This document shows positions 1 through 8,685 of a stretch of DNA of 42,229 nucleotides, piece after piece. Under the pieces are notes generated by a model, which saw only the letters and a program-made list of their open reading frames with translations, made no database searches and was not told the DNA's origin. This DNA is from a bacterium. Lineage in GTDB: Bacteria; Chloroflexota; Chloroflexia; Chloroflexales; Kallotenuaceae. A program made the position numbers and the translations under genes. The DNA lies in the NCBI GenBank assembly GCA_016781525.1, contig JADDQE010000007.1, forward strand, positions 1 through 42,229, in the 5' to 3' direction. Every line of letters starts with the position of its first letter. Position 1 is the first letter of the stretch.

Positions 1-5
1 ATGGG

Positions 6-791
6 ATGTCGAAGATAAAGGTCCTACTGGCCGTGCTTGCTCTGGGTGTATCGCTCCTCACAATTGGCTCCTTACAGGGACAACCTGTGCTGCTAAGGGG
101 TGGGACCGCTTCCACGATGGTTCCAGGACAGACAGTCGTGGGGGCGACTGAACAGGCTTCGACGGTCGGGTCGGGGGCGAGTAGTGGCGCGAGTTCTGCG
201 GCATCTCATCAAAGTGCGACCGCCTTCGAGAGCGCACCGCTGAGGGCGTATGCTAATTCCCGCCTTGATTTCCAATCGCCGCCGGTAGGTGCCGTGACGC
301 TTGGCGGGGTTCCGTTTGAGCTCTCGGAACAAGCTTTTAAGACCCAGTCGTCCTTTCCGCCCGGCGACGCTGCGCCTACGCAGGTTACGATAGGGGTGCA
401 GGTGCCGCAAGCCTATCGCCTGCATCTGCTTCTGAATACAGGTAACGGCTTTACGCTCTACCAGGACAAGGTCGTCGGCGAAGTCAATGTCGTCTGCAGT
501 GGCGTCCGGTCCAATGTTGCATCGCTGCAGCTCGGCCGCGAGGTCCGTGAGTGGCACAGCGAGGGTAAAGTAGTCGATCAGGCTTCCCGCCCACGTGAGG
601 TATGGCGAGGTGTCCGAACCGATGCACCAGCTCTGGAGGGGCATATCGATCTGTTGAGCCTCGACCTCCCGCCGGTCTGCCGGGAAGAGGGGCTCTCGGC
701 GGTCGAAATCGTCGACGTATCCGCATCTTCGCTCAACTCACTCGATCCGGCGCTTAATCTTGTCGGCCTGACAGTCGAGCATTACCCATAG
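6..791 (+). CDS. Secreted protein of unknown function
   Basis: A 261-residue protein that I do not recognise. Residues 5-24 form a hydrophobic segment after a short basic start, which reads as a signal peptide or membrane anchor. Residues about 50-75 are rich in Ser, Ala and Gly and look like a flexible linker. The rest alternates beta-strand-like stretches, with two cysteines, suggesting an exported beta-sandwich domain. The start lies five bases from the window edge, so no ribosome binding site can be judged and a start further upstream is possible. It is convergent with the glycosidase-like lipoprotein gene and the two overlap by 38 bp at their 3' ends. Export is inferred from the N-terminus; no function can be assigned. 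Confidence 0.6.
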   Translation: MSKIKVLLAVLALGVSLLTIGSLQGQPVLLRGGTASTMVPGQTVVGATEQASTVGSGASSGASSAASHQSATAFESAPLRAYANSRLDFQSPPVGAVTLGGVPFELSEQAFKTQSSFPPGDAAPTQVTIGVQVPQAYRLHLLLNTGNGFTLYQDKVVGEVNVVCSGVRSNVASLQLGREVREWHSEGKVVDQASRPREVWRGVRTDAPALEGHIDLLSLDLPPVCREEGLSAVEIVDVSASSLNSLDPALNLVGLTVEHYP

Positions 792-2130
792 CTAGCCGAG
801 CAAAGGCTGGGTAGGTGCCGACTACGGCACCCTGCGGGTCCAGGATCAACCAGTTGGTATGGCCCCACTCGGACGGGTGCCCGTTAAAGGCAAAAGGCGT
901 AACGGCAACGACACGTGGATCCGAGAGCCACGGCGTCCAGCCCTGCTCGGGAAAGTCGGGGTATCGCCCATGGTTGCCGCGCAGGGCCAGGTCGAGGAAG
1001 GCGGCCGTTGTTTCCGCATCAGGCAAAGCCTTGCCGGTATCTTTCGCCGCGTGAGCGATTGACTCGGCGTGACGCCAACCTGTTTCCGTAATCATGACCG
1101 GTAGCGACACGCCGTACGTAGATAGCTTGAAGAGCTCCCATGCGTAGCCGTTAATTCCACGATTGTGGACATGCTGCGGCGGCTCAATATGCGCTGGATT
1201 GACCGCGTCGTTTAACAGGTCGACGGCAAACGTTTGCTGCCAAGGCGGCGCAGTGAACGGACCGAGCGGGTATGCATGGCTGCTCCACACATCGATAGCG
1301 CTGAAGACCTCGGGATGAGCCGCGTGCATCTGATCGAGAAAGCTTTCCGCGTCCATATAATACTTGCCGTCGAAGGCCGGCCGGCTCCCGCTGTGGGGCG
1401 CAAACAGATCGAGGCCCGCGTTCAAAATTACGGCGTTGGAATCACGATCGCGGATCGCGCCTGCGACGTCAAGCAAAAATTGTGCGTAAGCGGCCGGATC
1501 GGGGCGTCCACCCCATTCATCGCCTCGATTTGGCTCATTCGCTATGATGACATAATGTTGGTTGGTCGGCCAGCGCAGTGCTCCTAGAAAGGCGGCGTAT
1601 CGTGCCGCTATCTCGTGATATCTGCCGTTCCCGTCTGCGGCGGGTGCCCGCCACCAACCGGCGTTGCGGTCAAAGGTCGTCGCAAGGCGAATGATTGGTA
1701 TCAGTTGGTGCTCGGCGCAGAGGTCCATAAATCGCTGCCAGCGGATGAGATCGAGATCGTCATCTCGAACCAGTTGAACGACATAACCTCCGGCCCCGAC
1801 CGCCTGTCGTGCGTAGCGCATATGCTCGCTCCAGCGCTCCATCGGCCACTGGTTGCGGCCATCGTCCAGCAGGAGATGCACGCCCAGCTTAGTGGCAGCC
1901 TGCCTATCGGTTTCAGCGGTGGCCGGGTTTGCCGTTGTGGCTGCTCCCGTTTTTTCCGTGGGCGGACTTGCCGTTGGCGTTACAGGAGTAACGGCTGACG
2001 CAGTGGTGGGCGTCCTGAATACGGCGGTGGCGGTTGGGCGTGTCACGGCGGTCGGCTCCTGGCACGCGTTTAGCAGCACCAAGACGATGACTAACCATAA
2101 GGAGCAAACGTACGATCTAACCTGGGGCAT
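754..2130 (-). CDS. Lipoprotein with glycoside-hydrolase-like (clan GH-A type) TIM barrel
   Basis: About 458 residues from the chosen ATG at 2130. A lipobox (LLNAC, Cys23) ends a hydrophobic signal sequence, so the mature protein should be lipid-anchored outside the membrane. A Thr/Pro/Ala-rich linker follows to about residue 78, then a barrel-like domain. NEP (Glu199) and ITETGW (Glu349) sit where clan GH-A enzymes place the acid/base and the nucleophile. The polysaccharide substrate cannot be named. The frame stays open to 2232 with an earlier ATG at 2181, but the shorter form gives a normal signal peptide. The gene follows the secreted protein gene ending at 2240 on the same strand and may share its transcript. 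The lipoprotein call is firm; catalytic activity is inferred from the two Glu motifs. Confidence 0.75.
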   Translation of the reverse strand: MPQVRSYVCSLWLVIVLVLLNACQEPTAVTRPTATAVFRTPTTASAVTPVTPTASPPTEKTGAATTANPATAETDRQAATKLGVHLLLDDGRNQWPMERWSEHMRYARQAVGAGGYVVQLVRDDDLDLIRWQRFMDLCAEHQLIPIIRLATTFDRNAGWWRAPAADGNGRYHEIAARYAAFLGALRWPTNQHYVIIANEPNRGDEWGGRPDPAAYAQFLLDVAGAIRDRDSNAVILNAGLDLFAPHSGSRPAFDGKYYMDAESFLDQMHAAHPEVFSAIDVWSSHAYPLGPFTAPPWQQTFAVDLLNDAVNPAHIEPPQHVHNRGINGYAWELFKLSTYGVSLPVMITETGWRHAESIAHAAKDTGKALPDAETTAAFLDLALRGNHGRYPDFPEQGWTPWLSDPRVVAVTPFAFNGHPSEWGHTNWLILDPQGAVVGTYPAFARLAMGNARLSGRQD

Positions 2131-2239
2131 CGGTCGTCTCTTATGCTTTTCTTTGCCTTGAAGGCGGACGGGGGAGGCCATGCGATGTTCGTCTTGCTGG
2201 CCTCCCTGCCGGGCGCATTCTTTGCGAACCAAGGTGGGA

Positions 2240-3505
2240 CTACATCCGGTACCGCTCGATAAAGGTGCGGCCGCCGTCGTATGAGCTTTTGATCGTCACG
2301 CCTACACCGCGCCCTGCACTTGGGCTATCCACACATTGAAGCGCCAGCCCAATTCTGCTTACCGCGGAGTCCGGTGTAGCGGGAGGTAGCAAGGCTACGT
2401 TGACCGTATAGCAGCCCCCGATATACCCCGTGTGCCGTAGCTCACGTGGAGCGTCTGTGTGCGGCGCGTAGTAGAGACGATAGGTCGCGCCTCGTTTTGG
2501 CGGAGGGCCGCTGCCTGCTGGAGCCCCGCTCGGCGTCTCCGTCCACTCCACCTCAAGGCTATAGATCGCGGCGGAATTAGCCTTGGGGCGCACTTCGTGG
2601 GTGTTCCAGTTCCACGCGCCCCATTCGCTCACCTGCTCACGATGGTAGCGCCACTGGTAATAGTGCTGGCCGACGTTGCCCATCTCGACCCGGAATGCTC
2701 TTTGGTTTGCCGGGTTATAGGTCAAGACGCGCCGCTCGAAGACCTGAAACAGAACGGGTTGCTCGGTTCCTCCAACGCGGGTGTTGACCCACACTGCGGG
2801 AGTGATTGGAAGCCCAAAGACGAAGAGCGGATCGAAGACGTTGCGTCTCACGTAGCCGCCGTTCTCATAGACCGGGCCCTGCTGGTTCTGGAAATCGATA
2901 AAGGCTTGCGGCACACCATGGTTGTTGGCGCCCCGGACGATGATCGTGGCTGGATCGGCCTCGTAAGCCGTGAAGCGTGTGATCCGCAGGTCTTGGTTGA
3001 GGAGATCGGTAGCGGGCCGGCCGATCTCGCTCGGCTCGATTGTTCCAGGATTTTCATACAGCGGCAGCAGATCGGGGTACGCCGGGAAGCTGCCTGGGTC
3101 GCCAATCGCCGAAATATACGAGTCGCGCCGCGGTGCAAAGTCGTTCGTTCCGGTTTGCATCGCGCCCGTCATAAGTTCGCGTGGAAGCAGGCCACTCGTG
3201 ACATACCAGGGGTGGTTAGGATCGCCCGCGGGGTTGTTGATTTCCATGCGGCCCTTGTCGAAATACTGCACCATTCGGCTGCTCTCGGGAAGCTGTGCGT
3301 CGACGTATGCCTCAGGCATAGGGGCTGTGTTCGGGCCCGGCCCCCATGTCCACGATCGATCAGCCCGCCCGGCCGCAACAGGTTTGTCATTACGCTCCCA
3401 GACACGGTTGAAGCTCTGCTTCGCGTCGACCGCTGCCAATGCTGGCTGCGCGGTGATCGGGAGCAGTACCAACAGGCCGACTATTCGCCACAGCATTCGT
3501 TGCAT
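2240..3505 (-). CDS. Secreted protein of unknown function (Chloroflexia-type family)
   Basis: 421 residues with a clear signal peptide (residues 1-25, cleavage likely after ALA). The start ATG at 3505 has AGGAGAG just upstream. The body contains phrases I associate with secreted proteins common in Chloroflexota genomes: RMVQYFDKGRMEI, WYVTSGLLPREL and, later, FERRVLTYNPANQ followed by NVGQHYYQWRY. These proteins occur as repeats or accessory domains in exported proteins and have no established function. Residues after about 300 look like a separate beta-rich domain. A TATACT hexamer at 3620-3625 on the same strand could be a -10 box, but no good -35 accompanies it. The gene lies just upstream of the glycosidase-like lipoprotein gene, so both may act outside the cell together. 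Confidence 0.75.
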   Translation of the reverse strand: MQRMLWRIVGLLVLLPITAQPALAAVDAKQSFNRVWERNDKPVAAGRADRSWTWGPGPNTAPMPEAYVDAQLPESSRMVQYFDKGRMEINNPAGDPNHPWYVTSGLLPRELMTGAMQTGTNDFAPRRDSYISAIGDPGSFPAYPDLLPLYENPGTIEPSEIGRPATDLLNQDLRITRFTAYEADPATIIVRGANNHGVPQAFIDFQNQQGPVYENGGYVRRNVFDPLFVFGLPITPAVWVNTRVGGTEQPVLFQVFERRVLTYNPANQRAFRVEMGNVGQHYYQWRYHREQVSEWGAWNWNTHEVRPKANSAAIYSLEVEWTETPSGAPAGSGPPPKRGATYRLYYAPHTDAPRELRHTGYIGGCYTVNVALLPPATPDSAVSRIGLALQCVDSPSAGRGVGVTIKSSYDGGRTFIERYRM

Positions 3506-3555
3506 TGTGCTCTCCTGATATCCAGGGTTTCTCGAGTTGCCTCAATGCAGGCTGC

Positions 3556-3589
3556 CAGCCACAATTTGCACGGAAAGTGTCGGTGGCTG
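3556..3589. other. 7-bp inverted repeat between deoB and the secreted protein gene
   Basis: CAGCCAC at 3556-3562 is complementary to GTGGCTG at 3583-3589, with a 20-base loop. It lies downstream of deoB on the minus strand and upstream of the next gene. No T-run follows, so it is only a weak candidate for a terminator or operator. Confidence 0.25.
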
Positions 3590-3763
3590 AGCTCTCGAGT
3601 AGTGCTCCTGCGTGGCCTCAGTATAGGGGGAAGTACTGCGGGTGCCTATCGCGTAAATTGGGGATGAGTAGGGGATGTTAAAGCAATGCACGAGCGCGGT
3701 GTGCTGAGGTGCCGTGGTGTCGCGGCAGCCTCAACAGGTATCGGACAGCGTCGGCCGCCATGG

Positions 3764-4948
3764 TCATGCTTTGAGAATTTGGGACACAAAGCTGGTTCCA
3801 CGCTTTGGCCCCTGCACGCCCAACAGCTCCGCGATGGTAGCGCTCAGATCTGAGAAGGTCTCACGCGTCCCCAGATTGACGCCTTTTGAAACGTGGCTTC
3901 CGACTACCATGATCGGGACATACTCGCGCGAATGATCGGTGCTGGGCGTGGTCGGGTCGTTGCCATGATCGGCGGTAATAACTAGAATGTCGTCATCCCG
4001 CAGTGCGGCAAGGAGCTCCGGCACGCGCTGATCGAACTCTGCGAGGCAGCGTGCGTAGCCCGCGGGATCGTTGCGATGACCATACTTGGCATCAAAGTCG
4101 ACCAGGTTTGTAAAGATCAGGCCATGCTCACGCCGCTCTCGCATCACGGCGAGAGTCTTGTCCACGCCATCCATGTTGTGCTCGGTATGCACCGCGTCGG
4201 TGATGCCGCAGCCAGCGAAGATATCCTCGATCTTGCCAACCGCGTAGACCATCCGACCGGCGTTCTTGAGGAAGTCCAGGAGGGTTAGCTCAGGCGGCGT
4301 AACCGAGAAGTCGCGGCGATTGGCCGTGCGCGTCCAGCTACCTGGTGCTCCGACAAAGGGTCGGGCAATGACGCGGAGAACCTCGTGCTCGCCACGCAAA
4401 ATCGCGCGCGCTCGACTACACATGTGGTAGAGCGCGTCGACGGGGACAACCTCTTCATGAGCCGCGATCTGGAAGACACTATCGGCGGAGGTGTAGACAA
4501 TCGGTTTACCCGTTTGAACGTGGGTCTCGCCTAGCTCGTCGAGAATGACGGTGCCCGACGACGCATAGTTTCCCAGGGTTTCCCGTCCAATCGCCGCCTC
4601 AAACTGCTGCATCACGGCGCGCGGAAAACCTTCGGGGTAGACCGGAAACGACCGGGCCAGGTGCACGCCCATCAGTTCCCAGTGTCCCGTCGAGGTGTCT
4701 TTGCCGGCTGATACCTCGGCCAGCTTACCAAAGGCCCCCGCCGGCTGCTCTTGCGGTCGGACACCCTCCAGCGGCGCAATGTTCCCCAGCCCTAGCGTGG
4801 CCATGTTTGGCAGTGCAAGCCCGCCCACGGCGCGAGCGGTATTGCCAAGCGTGTTGCTCCCGGTATCACCAAAGCTGGCCGCGTCGGGTGCTTCGCCAAT
4901 CCCAACGCTATCCATAACGATGACGATGACGCGACTAACGTGCATCAT
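3764..4948 (-). CDS. deoB: Phosphopentomutase
   Basis: About 394 residues, the usual length of bacterial DeoB, a cytoplasmic alkaline-phosphatase-superfamily enzyme that interconverts (deoxy)ribose 1-phosphate and 5-phosphate in nucleoside salvage. Visible signatures are the N-terminal metal and nucleophile region [12 protein letters not shown] with [49 protein letters not shown] and the second metal cluster ITADHGNDP with [10 protein letters not shown]. Two adjacent ATGs (4948 and 4945) follow GGAGAGG at 4 to 7 bases; the longer open frame to 4987 lacks a binding site. No other deo gene is adjacent. It is divergent from the cupredoxin gene. Confidence 0.97.
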   Translation of the reverse strand: MMHVSRVIVIVMDSVGIGEAPDAASFGDTGSNTLGNTARAVGGLALPNMATLGLGNIAPLEGVRPQEQPAGAFGKLAEVSAGKDTSTGHWELMGVHLARSFPVYPEGFPRAVMQQFEAAIGRETLGNYASSGTVILDELGETHVQTGKPIVYTSADSVFQIAAHEEVVPVDALYHMCSRARAILRGEHEVLRVIARPFVGAPGSWTRTANRRDFSVTPPELTLLDFLKNAGRMVYAVGKIEDIFAGCGITDAVHTEHNMDGVDKTLAVMRERREHGLIFTNLVDFDAKYGHRNDPAGYARCLAEFDQRVPELLAALRDDDILVITADHGNDPTTPSTDHSREYVPIMVVGSHVSKGVNLGTRETFSDLSATIAELLGVQGPKRGTSFVSQILKA

Positions 4949-5198
4949 AGGTCCTCTCCATGCGGACGTCGAAGCTCCTGGTTGCATTATAGGCGATCCA
5001 AGCTGGAGTGATCTTCGGCAGCGGCTGTGCAGCTGGCTTCATGCTTGACGATTGCGCTTGGACGCTGCGTCGCAAGACCACTTGGCGGTCGTATGTGCAC
5101 TGTAGGCTCCTCCCTTCCCGGTTAGTAGCTACCAAGTTTCGTGGCGGAGCGTACCGGAGGCATCGTAGCTGGGTTGCGACGCTGCAGATCTCGGTGCT

Positions 5199-5243
5199 CG
5201 TAACGCTCGTCGTAACGCCTAGGAGACGGACGAGGGTTAGGCT
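5199..5243 (+). promoter_or_regulatory. Tandem CGTAACG promoter element, copy A
   Basis: CGTAACG occurs at 5199-5205 and again at 5211-5217, a period of 12 bp. A conserved block with AGGAGACG follows, and a -10-like TAGGCT lies at 5238-5243, 27 bp after the second repeat starts. Transcription would begin near 5250, giving a leader of about 37 bases before the cupredoxin ATG. Copies B (6546) and C (20808) share the same order and exact spacing. The repeats cover the -35 region, as expected for a directly repeated activator site. It accounts for most of the ordered sequence in the 338-bp gap after deoB. The regulator is unknown. Confidence 0.6.
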
Positions 5244-5286
5244 TGTCCCATCACCAATCCCGGGTTCAGCCCTCAGGAGGATTCCT

Positions 5287-6096
5287 ATGGAAGCTACGAT
5301 CACTGCACCGCGACGGATGGGTCGGCGCCCTTTGGCAGCCCTCGGCAAAGTTGCCGCCGGCGCGCTCGTCGGATTGGCAGCACTCTTCGGATATGTACAG
5401 CTGGTTGTATTCGGGGCTTTCATACCGGTCGTCACCGGCTTCGCGGCTGTGGCCGTGCTACTCGCAGGCCTTGTCACGATGGGCTGGCGCTGGTCGCCGC
5501 TGGTAGCGACGCTTGCGTGCGGCGCGCTACTGGCGCTTATGCTCGGACCAGCATCCGGCGAAATCTTCTATATCTTGTCGCGTCCACATGATGTCGGGCT
5601 ATTCGCGCTGATTGTGCTGCTGCTGCCGGTGCTGGCTATCGGTGCCGTAGCCGGGATTGCCGCGACGGTTCAAAATTATCGCTATGCGGCTGCTGATCGC
5701 CGCACCCCCCTGGGTCTGCGCAGCGGTCTGCTCCTGCTGCTGGGTCTGGTGGCGGGCGCGATTGCAGTTGCCGCCGCCCCGCAAAGCAGCGACGCGGGCG
5801 GCGTTAGCCCTGAAGCACTCGCCTCCCTTCCGGCCGTCACCCCGGAACATTTTATGCCTGGCAAGGAGATTAAGGTCAAGGCAGGTGAGCTTGTCGCCCT
5901 GCGGTTGGAAAACTCGGACGGCGTCGGGCACACCTTTGATATCGACGAGCTTGGCGTCCACGCGCCGATGCCTAACGGCAAGCCCGGGCTGGCGCTGTTC
6001 CGTCCGACGAAGCCAGGTACCTATACATTCTACTGTGTGCCACATTACAACAAGGCGACTGGGGAAGGCATGCAAGGCAAGCTGATCGTCGAGTGA
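5287..6096 (+). CDS. Polytopic membrane protein with C-terminal cupredoxin domain
   Basis: 269 residues. The ATG at 5287 has AGGAGG six bases upstream; the frame stays open to 5008, but that extension looks non-coding and contains promoter copy A. The N-terminal part has about four or five hydrophobic segments (roughly 20-45, 47-66, 70-88, 103-128 and 145-163). A plastocyanin-like domain covers about 180-269 with a complete type 1 copper ligand set by position: His215 (VGHTF), Cys250 (FYCVPHY), His253 and Met262 (GEGMQGK). It most likely carries electrons at the outer membrane face or binds copper. The multi-spanning anchor before a cupredoxin is less usual than a single helix. No oxidase or nitrite reductase gene is nearby. 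The ligand set is seen; the redox partner is unknown. Confidence 0.85.
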   Translation: MEATITAPRRMGRRPLAALGKVAAGALVGLAALFGYVQLVVFGAFIPVVTGFAAVAVLLAGLVTMGWRWSPLVATLACGALLALMLGPASGEIFYILSRPHDVGLFALIVLLLPVLAIGAVAGIAATVQNYRYAAADRRTPLGLRSGLLLLLGLVAGAIAVAAAPQSSDAGGVSPEALASLPAVTPEHFMPGKEIKVKAGELVALRLENSDGVGHTFDIDELGVHAPMPNGKPGLALFRPTKPGTYTFYCVPHYNKATGEGMQGKLIVE

Positions 6097-6114
6097 GTGG
6101 TAGCCTCGGTAGTT

Positions 6115-6162
6115 GCAGTGAGCGCATATGTTGACGCAACCTCGTCAGTGTGCGCTCGCTGC
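6115..6162 (+). terminator. Long imperfect stem-loop after the cupredoxin gene
   Basis: Twelve bases at 6115-6126 pair with 6151-6162 through eleven Watson-Crick pairs and one G-U pair, around a 24-base loop. It starts 19 bases after the cupredoxin stop codon. There is no T-run, so this is either a weak or factor-assisted terminator or a mRNA-stabilising stem. Confidence 0.4.
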
Positions 6163-6545
6163 AGTGTCCGATCGTCGGGAGCCCCACGTGAGAAGTGGGC
6201 CTCGGCAGCACCATACGCTTCCAGGCGTTCCCGAAGGGTCCAATGGAAGCTATTGACGGCATGGGTAGAATGAAAACAGGCATGAGCGACCCCGTTATCC
6301 GCACGCCTTCATCTTGCCGCCGGGTCAGTCGGTAACTCCCGAGATCATCTCAGATACACGTGCTGGTCAAGCCACATTGTCCTGCCGTACACCGGCGACC
6401 GTGGACGGCCTGAATACCCTTATCGCTCACGAATTATAGGCATCTGGCTGATCCCTGCTACAGCGGGCTAGCCATCAGCCAGCGGGTAATGTTACCCACC
6501 GGAGCGAAAAGCTGGGACGCGTGCAAGTAATTAACCCCGGCTGTT

Positions 6546-6590
6546 CGTAACGTCCTCCGTAACGCTTAGCAGACGCTTACAAGCTAGACT
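6546..6590 (+). promoter_or_regulatory. Tandem CGTAACG promoter element, copy B
   Basis: CGTAACG at 6546-6552 and 6558-6564 (period 12), then AGCAGACG and a -10-like TAGACT at 6585-6590, again 27 bp after the second repeat starts. The predicted transcription start (about 6597) nearly coincides with the first usable GTG of the SpoIIE gene at 6598, so that message may be leaderless. Confidence 0.6.
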
Positions 6591-6597
6591 TGCTCCA

Positions 6598-8283
6598 GTG
6601 ACCTACCGAACGGGAGCTGAGACGGCACTCCGATTACATAATTTTTGGCAGGTGTTGACGCGGCGGGGCCGCCGTGTTGTTCCAGCCCAGCCCGCTCCTG
6701 CAGTGCAACCTGCACCACAGGCTGCACCGCCAACAATCGAAATCGCGCCGAACGATCCATTGATCGCCTACTTTCAAAGTGTGACGGGCGCCGTCGATAT
6801 TCAAAAGCTCGATCTGGACTCGCCGGCGCTGCGGTCGATGAAAGCGGCCGGTGTTCAGACCGCCGTGCCACTCGTCAGCCAAGGGGAGCTGATTGGCTTG
6901 CTCAACCTTGGGCCGCGGCTGAGCTCGCAAGATTATTCCGCCGACGACCGCGCCTTGCTCAACAACTTGGCGACCCAGGCAGCACCCGCACTGCGGGTGG
7001 CGCAGCTGGTTCGTGAGCAGCAGGCCGAGGCGCAGGCGCGTGAGCGCATCGCGCAGGAGCTTCGAGTCGCGCGACTGATCCAGCAAACTCTGCTGCCGAA
7101 AGAGCTTCCTGCGCTTCAAGGTTGGCAGATCGAGCGCTACTATCAGCCGGCTCGCGAGGTCGGCGGAGATTTCTACGATTTTATTGATCTGCCGGATGGG
7201 CGGTTAGGCATCGTCGTCGGCGACGTCACCGATAAAGGAGTACCTGCCGCGCTCGTGATGGCGACGACCCGCAGCATTATGCGCGCGGCCGCCCCGTCAG
7301 CTGCCTCCCCCGGGCAGGTGCTGGCACAGGTAAACGACTTGCTGGTCAACGACATTCCGCCCAACATGTTTGTCACCTGCTTGTATGCGATCTTCGACCC
7401 GCGAACTGGCCTGCTCGAGTACGCCAATGCGGGGCATGATCTGCCGTACCGCCGCTGTGTCGAAGGGATCCAAGAGTTACGGGCAACGGGCATGCCGCTT
7501 GGCCTCCTCCCGGGCATGATGTACGAAGAAAGAACCGTGACGCTGCAGCGCGGCGACCAGGTGCTGTTCTACAGCGACGGTCTCGTAGAGGCACATAACC
7601 CAGAGCGTGAAATGTTCTCGTTTCCGCGGCTACGTGAGCTGCTGGCAAGTCGCCCCGCCGACGGTGGTCCAGCACTTGTCGAGTTTCTGCTCAACCAGCT
7701 GACGGAATTTACTGGCCCCGGCTGGGAACAGGAAGACGACATTACCCTTGTAACGCTCCACTCCACGGCGGGAGTGGCGGACGTTGATGTCACAGCGGGC
7801 CAGGGAGAGCGTCCCTCAGGGAATGGGGTTGGCGAGTGGCGTGAAATCAGCGCGTTTACTGTTGCAAGCGAGCCAGGCAACGAGCGCATCGCGATGAAGC
7901 AGGTCGGGGAGGCGCTGCAAGGCTACAACCTGTCGGCAAAGCGTTTGGAGCGCCTCAAGACCGCCGTCGCCGAGGCCACGATGAACGCAATCGAGCACGG
8001 GAACGAAAACCGTGCCGAGCTACCGGTCGCAATTCAGCTTTTGGCATCGGATGAGGCCGTCAAAGTCCAGATTACGGACAACGGCGGTAAACAGATTGAG
8101 CCGAACTCGAGCGTGCCGGACCTAGAGCTCAAGCTTGCGGGTGAGCAAACACCGCGTGGCTGGGGGCTGTTTCTGATCCAAAATCTCGTCGACGAAATGC
8201 ATGTCATCAGCGACGCGGCGCATCATACCGTCGAGCTGATTTTGTATCTACAAGGAGACCGTCATGCCAGCCAAGCAACTTAA
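6598..8283 (+). CDS. SpoIIE/RsbU-type phosphatase fused to an anti-sigma-type kinase domain
   Basis: 561 residues. A partial GAF-like region covers about 50-135, a helical linker 135-170, a PP2C/SpoIIE phosphatase domain about 175-390 (VGGDFYDF with Asp191 and Asp194, GDVTDKG with Asp209, YSDGLVE with Asp327, EDDIT with Asp380/381), and a GHKL ATPase domain about 420-555 (N-box EATMNAIEHGNE, Glu459 and Asn463; DNGG; G-box PRGWGLF). This arrangement lets one protein both phosphorylate and dephosphorylate a STAS antagonist, the core of a partner switch. Two STAS genes follow at once, the first overlapping by 20 bp. The start is a GTG with no binding site, placed at the predicted transcription start; GTG 6652 is the alternative. 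The final target (sigma factor or other) is not in the window. Confidence 0.9.
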   Translation: MTYRTGAETALRLHNFWQVLTRRGRRVVPAQPAPAVQPAPQAAPPTIEIAPNDPLIAYFQSVTGAVDIQKLDLDSPALRSMKAAGVQTAVPLVSQGELIGLLNLGPRLSSQDYSADDRALLNNLATQAAPALRVAQLVREQQAEAQARERIAQELRVARLIQQTLLPKELPALQGWQIERYYQPAREVGGDFYDFIDLPDGRLGIVVGDVTDKGVPAALVMATTRSIMRAAAPSAASPGQVLAQVNDLLVNDIPPNMFVTCLYAIFDPRTGLLEYANAGHDLPYRRCVEGIQELRATGMPLGLLPGMMYEERTVTLQRGDQVLFYSDGLVEAHNPEREMFSFPRLRELLASRPADGGPALVEFLLNQLTEFTGPGWEQEDDITLVTLHSTAGVADVDVTAGQGERPSGNGVGEWREISAFTVASEPGNERIAMKQVGEALQGYNLSAKRLERLKTAVAEATMNAIEHGNENRAELPVAIQLLASDEAVKVQITDNGGKQIEPNSSVPDLELKLAGEQTPRGWGLFLIQNLVDEMHVISDAAHHTVELILYLQGDRHASQAT

Positions 8284-8621
8284 CGTGAAGGTTCGGCACC
8301 AGCCTGCCTCTGCGATCATCGATCTGCACGGCGAGATCAATGCTTTCGCTCAAAGCTCGCTGAGTGCGGCCTATGCCGATGCGGAGGCGGGTAAGCCCGA
8401 CGTCATTTTGCTCAACTTTAGCGATGTGGAGTACATCAATAGTACCGGAATTGCCCTGATTGTCAGTCTTCTGGCGCGCGCGCGCCGCCCGCCGCCGTCT
8501 GATCGCGTGTGGATTAAGCGAGCACTACGTCGAAATCTTCAATATCACCCGCTTGGCCGACTATATGACGGTTTATCCCGACGAAGCGACAGCGCTGAAT
8601 GAGGTTCCCGAAGCAGCCTAA
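8264..8621 (+). pseudogene. STAS-domain anti-sigma factor antagonist, frameshifted near its C-terminus
   Basis: The ATG at 8264 has AAGGAG six bases upstream and overlaps the phosphatase gene by 20 bp, so the two are translationally coupled. Residues 1-72 form a STAS domain with the phosphorylatable Ser60 in EYINSTGIAL. As it stands the frame ends at 8602 with an Arg/Pro-rich tail unlike any STAS protein. Dropping one base within the GC-repeat stretch 8472-8497 restores a tail containing GLSEHYVEIFNITRLAD, which closely matches GLSEHYQHIFELTRLTD of the next gene, and extends the stop to 8621. So one base was inserted, either by mutation or by a sequencing or assembly error in a slippery GC run. 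Ser60 lies before the break. Confidence 0.8.
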
Positions 8622-8685
8622 CGCTGCTACCGGATTGTGTTTTCACCGCAGCGATTACGTCCAGCACCCAGATAGGAGGGCTTCC

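Larger units (their letters stand above)
6097..6597. other. 501-bp intergenic region with dyads and promoter copy B
   Basis: No credible gene was found. The region opens with the long inverted repeat at 6115-6162 and a short hairpin (CCCAC at 6183-6187 with GTGGG at 6195-6199), and it ends in promoter copy B. Nothing recognisable lies between about 6200 and 6545. Confidence 0.5.

Noticed and set aside
2459-3667. 402-codon open frame on the + strand
   Set aside because: It lies opposite the secreted protein gene, which has a signal peptide, a ribosome binding site and recognisable sequence; the + frame is Arg-, His- and Cys-rich without motifs.
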